Origin: Semisulcospira habei
Lineage: Eukaryota; Mollusca; Gastropoda; Semisulcospiridae
Assembly: GCA_036245525.1 (NCBI GenBank)
Contig: BTPG01000004.1
Coordinates: forward strand, 51,260,758-51,324,757
DNA: 64,000 bases
Direction: 5' to 3'
The notes beneath the pieces were generated by a model that was not told where the DNA came from, ran no database searches, and saw only the letters and a program-made list of their open reading frames with translations. The translations under genes and the position numbers were made by a program. Shown one piece after another: positions 11,224 through 21,844 of this stretch. How positions within the stretch are numbered: the stretch's first letter is position 1; each line of letters begins with the position of its first letter.

Positions 11224-11841
11224 ATGGCAACGATAGCTATTATGATTGGTGGTGCAGTTGTTAATGCATTGGCATTTAGTGGATCAAACTATCTCTTTTC
11301 AAAAATGGGTAGAGAGGAATCAGCAGAAGAAATGAAGCGTCACAATGAGGCATCTGAAAAACTGGCACAAGCTCAACAGGATTATGAGAAGCAAAGAATA
11401 GAGAAACTTGATTTCATCAATGAAAAACTCAGACTTGAAAAAAATGTTAAATGTTTAGGGCTTAACGTCTTTTGTCCACCACGAGGGTGATTTCAAAGAC
11501 GGGGACAACGAAAAAGGGTCTGAGCAAATTTTGACCCAAGCTGGATTCAAACCCGGGACCTTTTGGTCTGGAGGCAAACGCTTTTACCACCGAGCCACCC
11601 AGCTCCCCTCAGACTTGAAGGTCATGCACAACATACATTTTCAAACGTCGACGATGCGATCAAAGAATATTTTCTTGTTACTGGCGAAGACATGACCATC
11701 CCGCAACCAAAACTTAGTGACTACTACCAGCCAAGCCCAGAACAAAGAAATGGAGAAATAATATTTGTTCTAGTAGGAATGACATTTGTATATTTTACAG
11801 GAGTTTTTATTGCTAGAAGAAATGACAGACATCGGAGCTAA
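11224..11841 (+). pseudogene. Conserved Polinton membrane/coiled-coil protein, split by a SINE
   Basis: The N-terminal part (GGAVVNALAFSGSNYLFSKM, then a charged coiled coil and LDFINEKL) ends at 11439, where a SINE of 168 bp plus a 12-bp duplication was inserted. After it the same frame resumes (TFSNVDDAIKEYFLVTGED) and ends with a membrane helix (IIFVLVGMTFVYFTGVFIAR) at 11841. Without the insert the length is 438 nt, an exact multiple of three, so the SINE is the only lesion. This protein family is widespread in animal Polintons and of unknown role. Its last 20 bp overlap the integrase start. Confidence 0.8.
11440..11607 (-). mobile_element. tRNA-derived SINE inserted in Polinton gene
   Basis: On the minus strand the element begins near 11607 with GAGCTGGGTGGCTCGGTGGT (A box) and then GGTCCCGGGTTTGAATCC (B box), a tRNA-type RNA polymerase III promoter. 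It ends at 11440 in GGGCTTAA...ATTTAACATTTTT. CTCAGACTTGAA is duplicated at 11428-11439 and 11608-11619. The short length suggests a compact SINE mobilised by a LINE partner. Confidence 0.88.
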
Positions 11842-12785
11842 ACTATCAAAAATATATTACTCCCCTGTTGGCTACTGGGAAGGGAATACTGCAATAGAAA
11901 AATTACATGCCGCTGTTGGTGGAGATATTACCCTCGAACAAATAAAACAGTCGCTAAAAAAACAGGCAATTTGGCAAATATATTTACCTGCTCCAAGAAA
12001 AATAACAAGACCTCATTTTGTAAACACTACCCCTAATGACACGCATCAAATGGATCTTCTGTTCCTGCCGCATGATACAATAAAAAAGAAACGATACAAG
12101 TATGCATTAACTGTTGTTGACATAGCTTCACGGTACAAGGAAGCCGAACCCATAACTGACAAGAATGCTAGTACGGTAGCCACTGCGTTAACACAAATAT
12201 ATAGTCGAGGCCCTTTAAAATATCCTAGGCTTGTTCAAGTCGATGACGGAAGTGAATTTAAAGGTGCTGTTAATCAATTATTTGCAAAGCATGGAGTGCT
12301 AGTGCGGCGAGGCATACCAGGTGTACATAGATCACAGGCAATTGTTGAAAACTTTAAGAAGCAATTATCGGAGAGACTTTTCAGCTATCAGTATTCTAAG
12401 GAACTCATGCATGACGCACGTAACACTGAGTGGGTTAAGAGATTACCATCTGTGATAAAAGCAATGAATAATGAAGGTCACCCTAAACCTGTTGATGCTA
12501 TTAAATTGAAAACAATACCGTCAGGGTCAGAAATAAAAACAAAAGCGCCAGACACTAGCTTGTTTACAAAACAGGTAAGATATTTGTATCAACCCGGTGA
12601 GGCTGAGAATGACGTCAGATGTAGGGCAACTGATCCAATATGGTCTACATCTGTCCACAATATAAAAAAAAATAGTTCCTGGTGCTAGTGCATCGATTTA
12701 TTATCTGTATGAGCCTGCACCTCAGAGGGCATTTGTTAGAGAAGAATTACAAATTATTCCCCCAGACACTGTTACGCATTTTTAA
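11822..12785 (+). pseudogene. Polinton DDE integrase (retrovirus-like), late frameshift
   Basis: The product has the Polinton integrase layout: an N-terminal helical region with QAIWQIYLPAPRKI, then an rve-type catalytic core with D in QMDLLFLP, D in QVDDGSEFKG and E in AIVENFKKQL, and a C-terminal domain with RYLYQPGE. All three acidic catalytic residues are present. An A-run at 12664-12672 shifts the frame about 40 codons before the natural end, which lies at TAA 12783-12785. That stop overlaps the opposing polymerase stop. The ATG at 11822 overlaps the end of the previous gene. The shift may be a homopolymer sequencing error. Confidence 0.88.
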
Positions 12786-15700
12786 ACCATTTCATCAACT
12801 AATTCATCGATTAGTTTATCAACCAGTTCATCAGCTATTTCTTCAGATAACTTAAGCGCATAATGCCCAGGTGCATAAGCCTTTTCCTTAGTGTGAAACA
12901 CTCGTTTTGTGTCTCCAACTGCAAGTGACTTCTTATGTGTTTGGATCATTTCAATATTGTGTCTATTTGACCTCAGTGTCTTGTTTGGATAATCAGGCAT
13001 TAGTTCTCCATCTAATACTTGCTTGTAATGTTCATGTCGAATGTCTTTATTTTTTATCGCTGTTTTTTTTATACCTTTAGCTTTGGACTGACTGCCTTTT
13101 TGGTGCAGTATAGAATACATTTTTTACCTCAGTCCAACGTACTCAAGAATAGGCACTCCATTGAGTTCGTCTTTAAATTTCCCAGGCACTTTCTTATTCT
13201 GTGTGCTAAACAGCGGGTGATCTTTAGGATAATCAGATGTGTCATACATATACAGTTCTGTTTCATGTCTTCATAAAAGTCTTCAGTAGGCACATCAATA
13301 ATCATAGAGTCAGTGTCAGTGTATAGCAGATGACACTCAGGATACTTTGGTTTGAAGTAATCATAATAAAATTCAAGCATCAGCAATTTTGATAACTCAA
13401 AAATTGCCATACCAATGAATACTGGCTTGTCCAGTTTAACAATCTTTTTTTTGAGTGTCACTGCATACAATGATGGATGAAACTCTTTATACCCTGTGTA
13501 CTGTGGCTTACCTGTAAGTTTAATTGTACCCGATTCAGTTGTGACAAGTCTCACATCTTTGCGGTGATGAGGATTTTCCATTGTCTTACCAAAACAGGCA
13601 TTGTTCATAAGCTTAAAGAAGTCTTTGTCAAATGCAGTGTTGCCATCTCTTGCACGAAGGGTTGTGTTTTTCATTATGTAATCTTTCATAAAAGCACTTT
13701 GGTCAAATTGAATACCTCTGTGAACTTTCTTTAGTACTAACCCATGTCTGATGAAAAACTGTAACAAGCGATAGTGGCAAACGTAATTGAATTTGTCATT
13801 CAAATTTGGCACAAGTTTAGTGTCTTCTTTTCCCCCCGTCATACTCATTTTCTCAACTGCTAATGGATAATCATTGTGGTAATCATGTAGGTGGTGTGGG
13901 TACTCCAGGTCAACTTCAAAGATCCAACCCTTTTTGTGATCCCGCTTATAATTCATAATTTCGTTTGTTAATTTTGTTATATCACACTGTGACAAATCAT
14001 GCAGACAAAAGTTTTTCAAGGGCAATAACTCACACATTGCAAATCCATAAAGGTTATTAGCGTCCAAGTATGTAATGAATGACCTTGGCCTTGAGGGGTC
14101 AAAGTCATCAAGATATTTGTTGTTGGCTTTGGCATAGTTGTTTGCGGCTATACTAATACCTCCCCTCAATCCATGTTCCACCATTTCACCCATCGTACGA
14201 TCAGACAACAGGTCTATAGATATCTTACTGGATTTCAAAAATGCATCCCATGTCATGCCAGGACTAGTTATGTAACAGGCCGGGTCAAGACTGTAGTGTA
14301 ATAGACCCTTTTCACGGTAACTTTCAAATACGTCTGCTAGCAAACAAACATCTGCTTTTAAGTACTGGTCATGGTAGTCACCAATTGTCTGACACCCTAG
14401 TTTATCCCACGCATCAAGAGCGTGCTGGTAATCAGTCAGAAATACCTTTACCATTTAGTGTGGAATAAAATTTATCTTTTGGTGGCAGTCTTCTTTCCTC
14501 AAACACAACCCAGTCACTGATGTACTCGTACGGATACACACCTTTCTTAATCAAGTCAGGCTCAAAATATTTACTTGTTATTGGATAGTCAGTCAGTCCG
14601 TCTGCCAGACTAGCAAGACCTAAAGACAAATGTTGCATGGAGTCATAAAACACTAATTTGTTGTCCAATCTAAAAGTCAAATATTTTTCAGCTGTCTGGG
14701 CAATGCAACTAATTTTTTTGTAAGACTCATCCACAGCCTGCATTATAATATGTGAATCATACCCCTTGAGATTGTGGAAAAAGATAGGCAACTTATATGC
14801 CTTGGGATCAATTTTTAGTTTCAAGTTGCAATCACTATGTGCAGCACCTCTGTAACGTCCAGTTATGTGGTCATGGTCACGAACTTTATCACCCTTCAGA
14901 AGTTGTTCACAACCTCCCAGAGCTTGTTCACAAATCCAACACATCTCCGCCGTATCAAAATTTAGTTTGTCTTTTTCTGTCATCAACAAAGGCATCTGAC
15001 AGTTTTCCAAATACTGTACTACCTGACTATACAGTTGTCTCATTTCTGTTAAAAACTCAGCTGCTGCATTTTCGCCTCTGTAGATAACAGGTTCTTCATG
15101 CTGACCGTCTGACCTAACAAGAATGTATCCAAAAGAACACACGACTTGGTCACTCAACTTTATTGTCTTTGGTAATGATTCTGGAACAGGACCATCATAT
15201 GGTACAACCAGTGATTCAAAATCAGCATACACTACAAACGGCAGCTTTTGCTGATTTCCATAGTTCTTAAAATATACTTTGCTACCAGGATCTGGATACC
15301 TCAGTATTGTTTGAATGTCATCAGGTGACCTGCAATGTTTAGCATGTTTGTGTGCTACTTCAATAGAGGAAAACCTCTGTAAACATTTTTTACAAAATTC
15401 CTGTTTACCATCATGTTTTGTTGTATGATGAATTAGTCTTGTCATACTTCTGATAATTGTGTAGTGAAAGTTATCACCAGAGCCAGAGCTTATTAGTAAC
15501 ATGTCAACATGCTTATCTTCTGACTGTCCATAGGTTGGGGCAATTGGTGATACTCTAATTGGTTGTAACTTGTTCTCAGACTCATTATCCCATACATACA
15601 CATTTATAGATATACCAAGATTTAGTTTTTCAAACAAATCTATGTCCTCCACCTTAACAGGAAAATCTATGCCACTGAAGTTGAGTTCATTTACAAATTT

Positions 15701-16234
15701 GGTATAGTTAGATACACGTTCAGGTTTTGTTTTTACACAGTGTAGTTTAGCAAGCACACACCACATAAAACATAAATTATCATTGTTCTGAATATTGACT
15801 ACAGCCTTTTTGTTTGCAACCTCAGTTGGTAGAGGCAGCCATGATTTGCCTAAAATAGGATGGTATCTTGACTGCTTCAGTTGCAGTTCATGTACACGAC
15901 CTTCATGCCAACCAGACCCCTGCATTTTTGCTCTGTCAATTGCTTCTAGAAAGTCTGGCAACAGTCTTTCTCTAAACACTTTTTCCAATTATCTTCTTGA
16001 ATTAACTGTGTGTTGTCTTGTTGAGATATACGAAACAATCACTTCACCATCTACCCTGGTAAATTGTATTTTCGCAACAATCTGAATCTTTACACTACCT
16101 GAAAGAAGATTATCTTGTATGACAGAAAAAGACCTTTCTATCGATTCATAGACACTGTAAGTGTTGGATATAGGCAAGTCTGTTGTGTGAAACACGTTTC
16201 TTAAGCCGGACGAGCTTTGGGCATTGTCCGTCAT
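12782..16234 (-). pseudogene. Polinton protein-primed DNA polymerase B with embedded HNH-like segment, multiply broken
   Basis: The minus-strand gene starts at ATG 16234 after the leader ACAAATAAAA. Visible blocks in order: an N-terminal region typical of Polinton polymerases; exonuclease motif YADFES; a zinc/HNH-like segment with CWIC and VRDHDHITGRYRGAAH; exonuclease II NLKGYDSH; then polymerase motifs A (YLDANNLYG), B (KLMNNACFGKTMEN) and C (YTDTDSM). Lesions seen: an in-frame TAA at 15989-15991, frameshifts near 14440 and 13262, and an in-frame TAA at 13124-13126. The long C-terminal tail has acidic repeats (DELVDKLIDELVDEMV). It replicated the element by protein priming in the functional ancestor (family knowledge). 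Confidence 0.93.
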
Positions 16235-16319
16235 TTTTATTTGTCCGACAAAATAATAAATAGAATAATTACACCTTGTGTAATCCCTACAATAAACAAA
16301 TTTAGTTTATATAGTTCAC

Positions 16320-16714
16320 TCACCAACAAATCAACCACTTTCCTGGTATGTGTCTTAAGGTCTTGTGCTCATGCTGTAGGTGTAATATCACTTTATTGAC
16401 AGTAACAAATTCAATATAATCATGTTGTTTACTTAGATGGTAGAATATGTGTAAACACATACTCTCAAACCAGTCACAGTTAGCATCATAAACTATAAAA
16501 TCTTGTGTCTTAAGATCAACAGTCTTGTAATTATAACGTGGTGGACTATTAGAATATCCAAAAGTTACATTAAATGCCATATCTTCGTTGGTGTTGAGAG
16601 TTTTATCAAAGGCTCAAACGGATGTTTAACTTGTGTTTTTAAGTCATTAAAATGCACAATGCCTCTGAAGCTCTCTGTGATATCAAATGCTCGCCCGCTT
16701 TGTCTGTCCATCAT
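16320..16714 (-). pseudogene. Polinton protein of unknown function, frameshifted
   Basis: An N-terminal frame starts at ATG 16714 after ATAAAAA and includes RQSGRAFDITESFRGIVHF. The frame changes near 16600 and continues in the 16320-16580 ORF with FGYSNSPPRYNYKTVDL. It lies between the ATPase and the polymerase, where Polintons carry variable small genes. Not recognised. Confidence 0.5.
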
Positions 16715-17033
16715 TTTTTATGGACAAACCATAAGTATAAATTAATTTACTAACCCATACCCTGCGGGCTGATCTGTCTTTAAAACAAGTTTTAGATGCT
16801 TAGTCGATTTCAGTTTGTTTTTTATATCATCTCGTTCATGTTTATTGGGTATGACATCGTTTTCTCTGAGGCAGTCTTCAAAGCTGTCACGATCCTTACA
16901 GTAAAACAAACAGATGAACTTTAACTGCTCACGAAAATCTTTCAGTACAGCATTATATTTTTGAGTGAGAATCCAGACACTAATGTTTGCGTGTCTGCCA
17001 CTGAAAGCAAGTTCTGCTAATGTGTTTCTCTTC

Positions 17034-17743
17034 TTAACTCACTCCACCCGGATCACCGCGATCCCGGTGATGGCCTGCACAACGCTTGCACACTGATCAC
17101 CGGGATCGCGGGTTGTGAAGTTGGTCGCCTTCTACAAGAACTGGGGATTACTGAATACGAAACTAACCTGCCTAGTGTGCAGCTCTGTTTTCGTACAATG
17201 ACCCTCATTCCTATTTTTATCACTAGGCCTCACAGTTACTGAAGTAGAGCGTGCTTTTCGAACATACTAGCTTTGCTTACATTTGCGAAACAACATGGCG
17301 TTTCTGTGTGCTTCACTCACCACAAGAGCGCAAAGTAATCGTCAATTTACTGTCAGAGAAGTGATAGAAATCATCCAGATTGAGGATTCGGATGCAGAAG
17401 AGGCTGCTGAAGACAGTGATAGCGATTTTGAACCAGCAGAGAGTGAGAAGAATGCATCTGATTGAACTGTTCGGTGGGTCACAAGTGAACTGATAACCGA
17501 TTACACTTGGAAGTGCAGTGTGAAAAATAAGTGGTATCTTTACTATGCTCCAGAATATACATTTTTGGGGTTAGTAACTCAAAATTTTGTATATGCATGC
17601 ACCCATTTACTAATCAACTAACCTGAAAATTGTATTTACATTTGTCAGAAAGTTTTTTTTTTATGATTTTTTTTCTAACCCATCGAAACAGCCAGTATAC
17701 AGAGCATTGCTAACGAAAAAACAGCCAGTGCTGATTGAGTTAA
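17034..17743. mobile_element. Non-autonomous piggyBac-like element in the ATPase gene
   Basis: The element is bounded by TTAA at 17034-17037 and 17740-17743 and begins TTAACTCACTCCACCC; the far end, reverse-complemented, begins TTAACTCAATCAGCAC. Near the left end are 16-bp hairpin arms (CCGCGATCCCGGTGAT and mirror). The interior carries a fragment resembling the acidic N-terminus of a piggyBac transposase. The TTAA target and the shared TTAACTCA terminus link it to the palindromic MITEs elsewhere in the window. Confidence 0.85.
17283..17465 (+). pseudogene. N-terminal remnant of a piggyBac-type transposase
   Basis: About 60 residues, with RQFTVREVIEIIQ followed by an acidic tract (DSDAEEAAEDSDSDFEPAES). 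piggyBac transposases commonly start with such an acidic, disordered segment. The DDD catalytic core is absent, so the element was internally deleted and relied on a transposase in trans. Confidence 0.55.
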
Positions 17744-18502
17744 CAATATCTTTTTCTGCAGAGCAATCATCTACAATAAACAAAGTTGGTTGCCCTTCAA
17801 ATTGTTTGTAAAAATACTGCAGGTAGTCAATCAGTTTTTTCTCAGGGTCAATTAAATAAATGTTATGATCAGTCCAAATGAATAAACGGTTGTGATAAGC
17901 TTTGTTGTGTTTGATAGTAGGAAAAAATATCACAATGTTTTCAAATTGATAGATGTAGCTTGTTTGTAGTAGGTCAAGAACAAATTCAGTTTTTCCACAG
18001 CCTGTGGCGCCACAAAACACGCCACAGTGTGGGTCAAGTGTCATCAAGTTCATTTTAAAACACAATATAATTTTAATATATGTGTCCACTCAGTCTGCTT
18101 TCTTGAATGTTCAGTTGTGCGTCGTAAATCAGATACAAATATATATTTATTGCTCCTGCGGTTTCAGTCTTTTTTTGTATTTGGATTGTAATTCCGTCAC
18201 TGCCATTTTCAACAGTACGACCTGACCCATGTAGGTAGTCGTCATCTGTACTACGCAGGTCTAGCCACAGTGCATACTTGTCTGTCAGGTATTGAGCAAT
18301 TCTTACGTCATACAGATGCAGATCTTTAGATGCCATGTTTGCTGGTTTTTCTCTAAGCCTTCCGCCTGCAAAATATTTTGTGATCTCGTCATAGTGCTGG
18401 TAAGGTAGCATACCCAAAGCATACACTTGATTAGGACGGCCTTCAATAGTACAAGACAAATGATTAATCTTTGGATTGTAAAATTTTTCTGAATCCCTTT
18501 GG

Positions 18503-21500
18503 GTGTGTAGAGTGTTCATGGAGAAGTAGTACCTTTGACTTTTCAGCCAGCAGCGCCTCTTGGGGCAGGCGGGAGCACTGGTCTTCACATGGCACTCAAC
18601 TCTCACAGCTGGCTCCAGGTCCTTTACCTAGCCACACCCTGGTAACCGCTTCTGCTGGCGGGCGAAACGTTGTGAGGGGCTGACGCGTCTCTCAGTCAGT
18701 TGAAATACTTGGAGAGGAGACGGGCGCCGCCAAGTTCGCCTAAGCCCATTGAAAGGACTGATGGACAAGCAACAGAATAAGAATAACATGCCGGATCGGT
18801 CGGGGCCCGGATCACCAACGACCGCGCACCCCATTGGAGGTCTCCAGGGTGGGGGCGACAAGTGTGTTACTGGAACCAAACCCACCATCAAGCTGCCCAC
18901 GCAAGGAATAACTATCGGAACTTGGAACGTTCGCACACTCTACCAGTGCGGCAAAGTGAAGGAACTCACCCACGAGTTGAAGCGCTATCGCTGGGACATT
19001 GTAGGACTTGCAGAAGTTCGATGGACAGGCTTCGGAGAAACAACAACAGATGAAGGCCATAAAATCTGGTTCAGCGGAAAAGAAACCAAGCACGAACATG
19101 GCGTAGCTTTTATCGTAAGGAAAGAGGTGGCTGGAACTGTCATCAGCTGCACCCCCGTGTCAAGCAGACTAATCTCCATCCGCATCTCCGCCCGACCGCA
19201 CAACATCACTATCATTCAAGTATACGCTCCAACAGCAGATCATGATGATGAAGAATTAGAAGAATTTTACGAACAACTGGACAACATCATCAAGAAAACA
19301 CCTAAGAAAGACATTCTGACTGTCCTCGGTGACTGGAATGCAAAGATCGGCCCTGACGCCTACCAACAATGGGCAGGAACAGCTGGCAAGTTTGGCCTTG
19401 GAGAAACAAACGACAGAGGCCTGCGACTTTTAGAGTTCGCACAGAGTCACCGTCTCACCGTTGCTAATACCCTCCATCCACACAAGAAGTCAAGAACAGT
19501 GACATGGCAATCGCCAGGAGGCCTGGTCCATAACCAGATTGACTTCATCTTGCTGCCTCGACGATTCAAATCCAGCATTAACAAAGCACAAACGAGGTCC
19601 TTTCCTGGCGCTGATATTGGCAGCGACCACAACCTCGTCCTTACTAGCCTCAAGTTGAAGCTGGCATTGAAACGAGATAGCAAGAGCCCTCGCATCAGAT
19701 TCGACCTCCAGAAGCTAAAAGACCCGGAAGTAGAAGAGCTCTTCCAAGCCCAGGTGGGAGGCAGATTTGCAGCCTTGGCTACTTTGGACTGTGACGTAGA
19801 CACCCTTGCTGGAAATATAAAAGAGGTGTTACTTTCTACAGCAGAAGAAGTGCTGGGGAAGCAGAGGAAGCGCAAACAGCCCTGGGTCACCGATGACATC
19901 CTCGATCTCTGTGATGAGAGGAGAGCCTGGAAGAAAAAGAGAGGCCAAGACCTCACATCAGCAAACAAGTACAGACTTGTCAACAAGAAGATCAGGAAGA
20001 GGATGAAAGAAGCCAAAGAAGATTGGATTGAAGACCAGTGTTGTAGCGTGGAAGAGGGCATGGCAAACGGCAACAGCAAGAAGGCTTATGAAACGCTAAG
20101 GACCCTCACCAAGACTCAACAGCGAACAGCCACAGTCATCGAAGACAGCAGCGGCCAACTCCTTACGGAAAACACTGCTGTACTAAACAGATGGACTGAG
20201 TACTGCCGAGACTTGTATAACTACAAGGCTGAGCCAGACACCAGCATCCTCCAAAACAACCAGGCTGGGGCCAGGAAGGCTGAAGACCTGCCAGTGTTAG
20301 CTGAAGAGGTGGAAGCAGCCGTACGCGGCCTGAAGGGAGGAAAGTCTCCAGGTGTAGACAACGTACCTGCTGAACTGTTGAAACATGGAGGAGAAGTAAC
20401 AACGAAGGTCCTCACTACACTCTGTCAAAAGATCTGGGAGCAAAAGAAATGGCCAGTAGAATGGACACAGTCTCTAGTGATCCCGCTCCCCAAGAAAGGA
20501 AACCTGAAACAGTGCCAGAACTACAGAACTATCAGTCTGATAAGTCACCCTAGCAAAGTAATGCTTAGAATCATTCTCAACCGCCTCAAAACTTTCGCCG
20601 AGGAACTGCTGGCAGAAGAACAGGCTGGCTTCAGAGTTGGAAGAAGCACTGTGGAGCAGATTTTCAACTGCCGCGTCCTGATCGAGAAACATCTGCAGCA
20701 TCAGCGCGAACTCTACCACAACTTCATTGATTTCAGGAAAGCATTTGATCGCGTCTGGCACGACGGACTCTGGCAAGTCATGAGATCGCTCAACATAGAG
20801 GAGGGAGTGATCCAAATGATAGAAGCGCTTTACAAGAACGCCTGCAGCGCGGTTCTACTTAACAATCAGTCAGGCGAGTTCTTCAGGACGACGATCGGTG
20901 TCCGTCAAGGATGCCTGCTCTCTCCTGTCCTTTTCAACATATTCCTGGAGAAGATCATGCAGGAAACCCTCCACGACCACCATACTTCAATCTCTATTGG
21001 TGGCAGATCCCTGTGCAATCTTCGATTCGCAGACGACATTGACCTCATGGCAGGCAGCAATAGTGAGCTCCAAAACCTGACAGACAAACTTTCAAGTAGC
21101 GCAGGGTCTTATGGCATGGAGATCAGTACGGATAAAAGCAAAGTGATGATCAACACCACAAGCGACAGCAGCAGCAACATTCACATGAACGGCCAGAAGC
21201 TAGAAGAGGTCAATAGCTTCAAGTACTTGGGAGCCACCCTGTCCAAAGACGGTAGTTGCATAGCAGAGATCCGTATCAGGATAGGTACAGCAACATCCGC
21301 AATGGCCAGGCTGGACAGGATATGGCAAAGTAACTCCATCAGCTTCACCATCAAGTACAGGCTTTACAAGTCCCTCGTAGTGTCTATTCTACTCTACGGC
21401 TGTGAGACTTGGACACTGCTTGCAGACTCAGAAAAGAAAATCCAGGCCTTTGAGAACAAGTGCCTGAGGAAGTTGCTCCGCATCTCGTACCGCGAGCACA

Positions 21501-21844
21501 AGACCAACGAATATGTACGGAGCATCGTCACTTCCCTGGTGGGCCCACATGAACCCCTTCTGGCAACCGTGAAACGGCGCAAGCTTGCTTGGTTTGGCCA
21601 CGTGACCCGACACAACACCTTGTCCAAGACTATCCTCCAAGGCACTCTCGAAGGAAGTCGTCGGCGAGGTCGTCAGAGAAAGAGTTGGGTCGCAAACATA
21701 AAAGAATGGACCGAACTCGAGATGCCAGACTTGCTTGCCACCGCCCAAAATAGAACTCAGTGGAGAGCACTGTCTGTTGCTGCTGCCTTTCAGTCCCCCC
21801 AACGCCCAGTTCGGGCAAGGGACTGATGATGATGATGATGATGA
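18503..21844 (+). mobile_element. Full-length RTE-type LINE inserted in the capsid gene
   Basis: The 3.34-kb insert carries about 245 bp of 5' leader, one long ORF and a short 3' tail of GAT repeats. TTTGG is present at both junctions (18498-18502 and 21845-21849), a 5-bp match consistent with a short duplication. A simple trinucleotide tail and a single EN-RT ORF without RNase H fit the RTE group. The absence of lesions suggests a recent insertion. Confidence 0.85.
18749..21826 (+). CDS. RTE LINE endonuclease-reverse transcriptase, intact 1025 aa
   Basis: The ORF is uninterrupted. Endonuclease (roughly residues 55-310): ITIGTWNVRTL, EVRWTG, YAPTADHDDEE, GDWNAKIGPD and IGSDHNLV. Reverse transcriptase (roughly 510-830): FRKAFDRVW, GVRQGCLLSPVLFN and RFADDID, with the catalytic Asp pair near residue 760. 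The C-terminus is basic (SRRRGRQRKSWVANIKEW), the same style of ending as the truncated LINE at 5718. The ATG at 18749 is the first in frame; an alternative start at 18764 is possible. It performs target-primed reverse transcription in the nucleus. It is probably competent as far as sequence shows. Confidence 0.9.
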   Translation: MKGLMDKQQNKNNMPDRSGPGSPTTAHPIGGLQGGGDKCVTGTKPTIKLPTQGITIGTWNVRTLYQCGKVKELTHELKRYRWDIVGLAEVRWTGFGETTTDEGHKIWFSGKETKHEHGVAFIVRKEVAGTVISCTPVSSRLISIRISARPHNITIIQVYAPTADHDDEELEEFYEQLDNIIKKTPKKDILTVLGDWNAKIGPDAYQQWAGTAGKFGLGETNDRGLRLLEFAQSHRLTVANTLHPHKKSRTVTWQSPGGLVHNQIDFILLPRRFKSSINKAQTRSFPGADIGSDHNLVLTSLKLKLALKRDSKSPRIRFDLQKLKDPEVEELFQAQVGGRFAALATLDCDVDTLAGNIKEVLLSTAEEVLGKQRKRKQPWVTDDILDLCDERRAWKKKRGQDLTSANKYRLVNKKIRKRMKEAKEDWIEDQCCSVEEGMANGNSKKAYETLRTLTKTQQRTATVIEDSSGQLLTENTAVLNRWTEYCRDLYNYKAEPDTSILQNNQAGARKAEDLPVLAEEVEAAVRGLKGGKSPGVDNVPAELLKHGGEVTTKVLTTLCQKIWEQKKWPVEWTQSLVIPLPKKGNLKQCQNYRTISLISHPSKVMLRIILNRLKTFAEELLAEEQAGFRVGRSTVEQIFNCRVLIEKHLQHQRELYHNFIDFRKAFDRVWHDGLWQVMRSLNIEEGVIQMIEALYKNACSAVLLNNQSGEFFRTTIGVRQGCLLSPVLFNIFLEKIMQETLHDHHTSISIGGRSLCNLRFADDIDLMAGSNSELQNLTDKLSSSAGSYGMEISTDKSKVMINTTSDSSSNIHMNGQKLEEVNSFKYLGATLSKDGSCIAEIRIRIGTATSAMARLDRIWQSNSISFTIKYRLYKSLVVSILLYGCETWTLLADSEKKIQAFENKCLRKLLRISYREHKTNEYVRSIVTSLVGPHEPLLATVKRRKLAWFGHVTRHNTLSKTILQGTLEGSRRRGRQRKSWVANIKEWTELEMPDLLATAQNRTQWRALSVAAAFQSPQRPVRARD

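Larger units (their letters stand above)
16742..18053 (-). pseudogene. Polinton packaging ATPase (FtsK/HerA-type), split by a piggyBac-like element
   Basis: The N-terminal half (18053-17744) has Walker A (FCGATGCGKTEF) and Walker B (TLFIVDDCS). The frame breaks exactly at a TTAA at 17740-17743 and resumes at the other TTAA (17034-17037) with KKRNTLAELAFSGRHANISV and the sensor-like WILTQKYN, ending at 16742. Without the 706-bp insertion the gene is 606 nt, exactly 202 codons. No other lesion is visible. The enzyme would pump genome DNA into capsids (family knowledge). It starts 19 bp after the capsid gene stop. Confidence 0.9.

Noticed and set aside
11540..11607. A true tRNA gene
   Set aside because: A and B boxes are present, but it is the head of a SINE with target duplications and no complete cloverleaf was seen.
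14797..15087. Plus-strand ORFs opposite the Polinton polymerase
   Set aside because: Antisense shadows of the polymerase frame.
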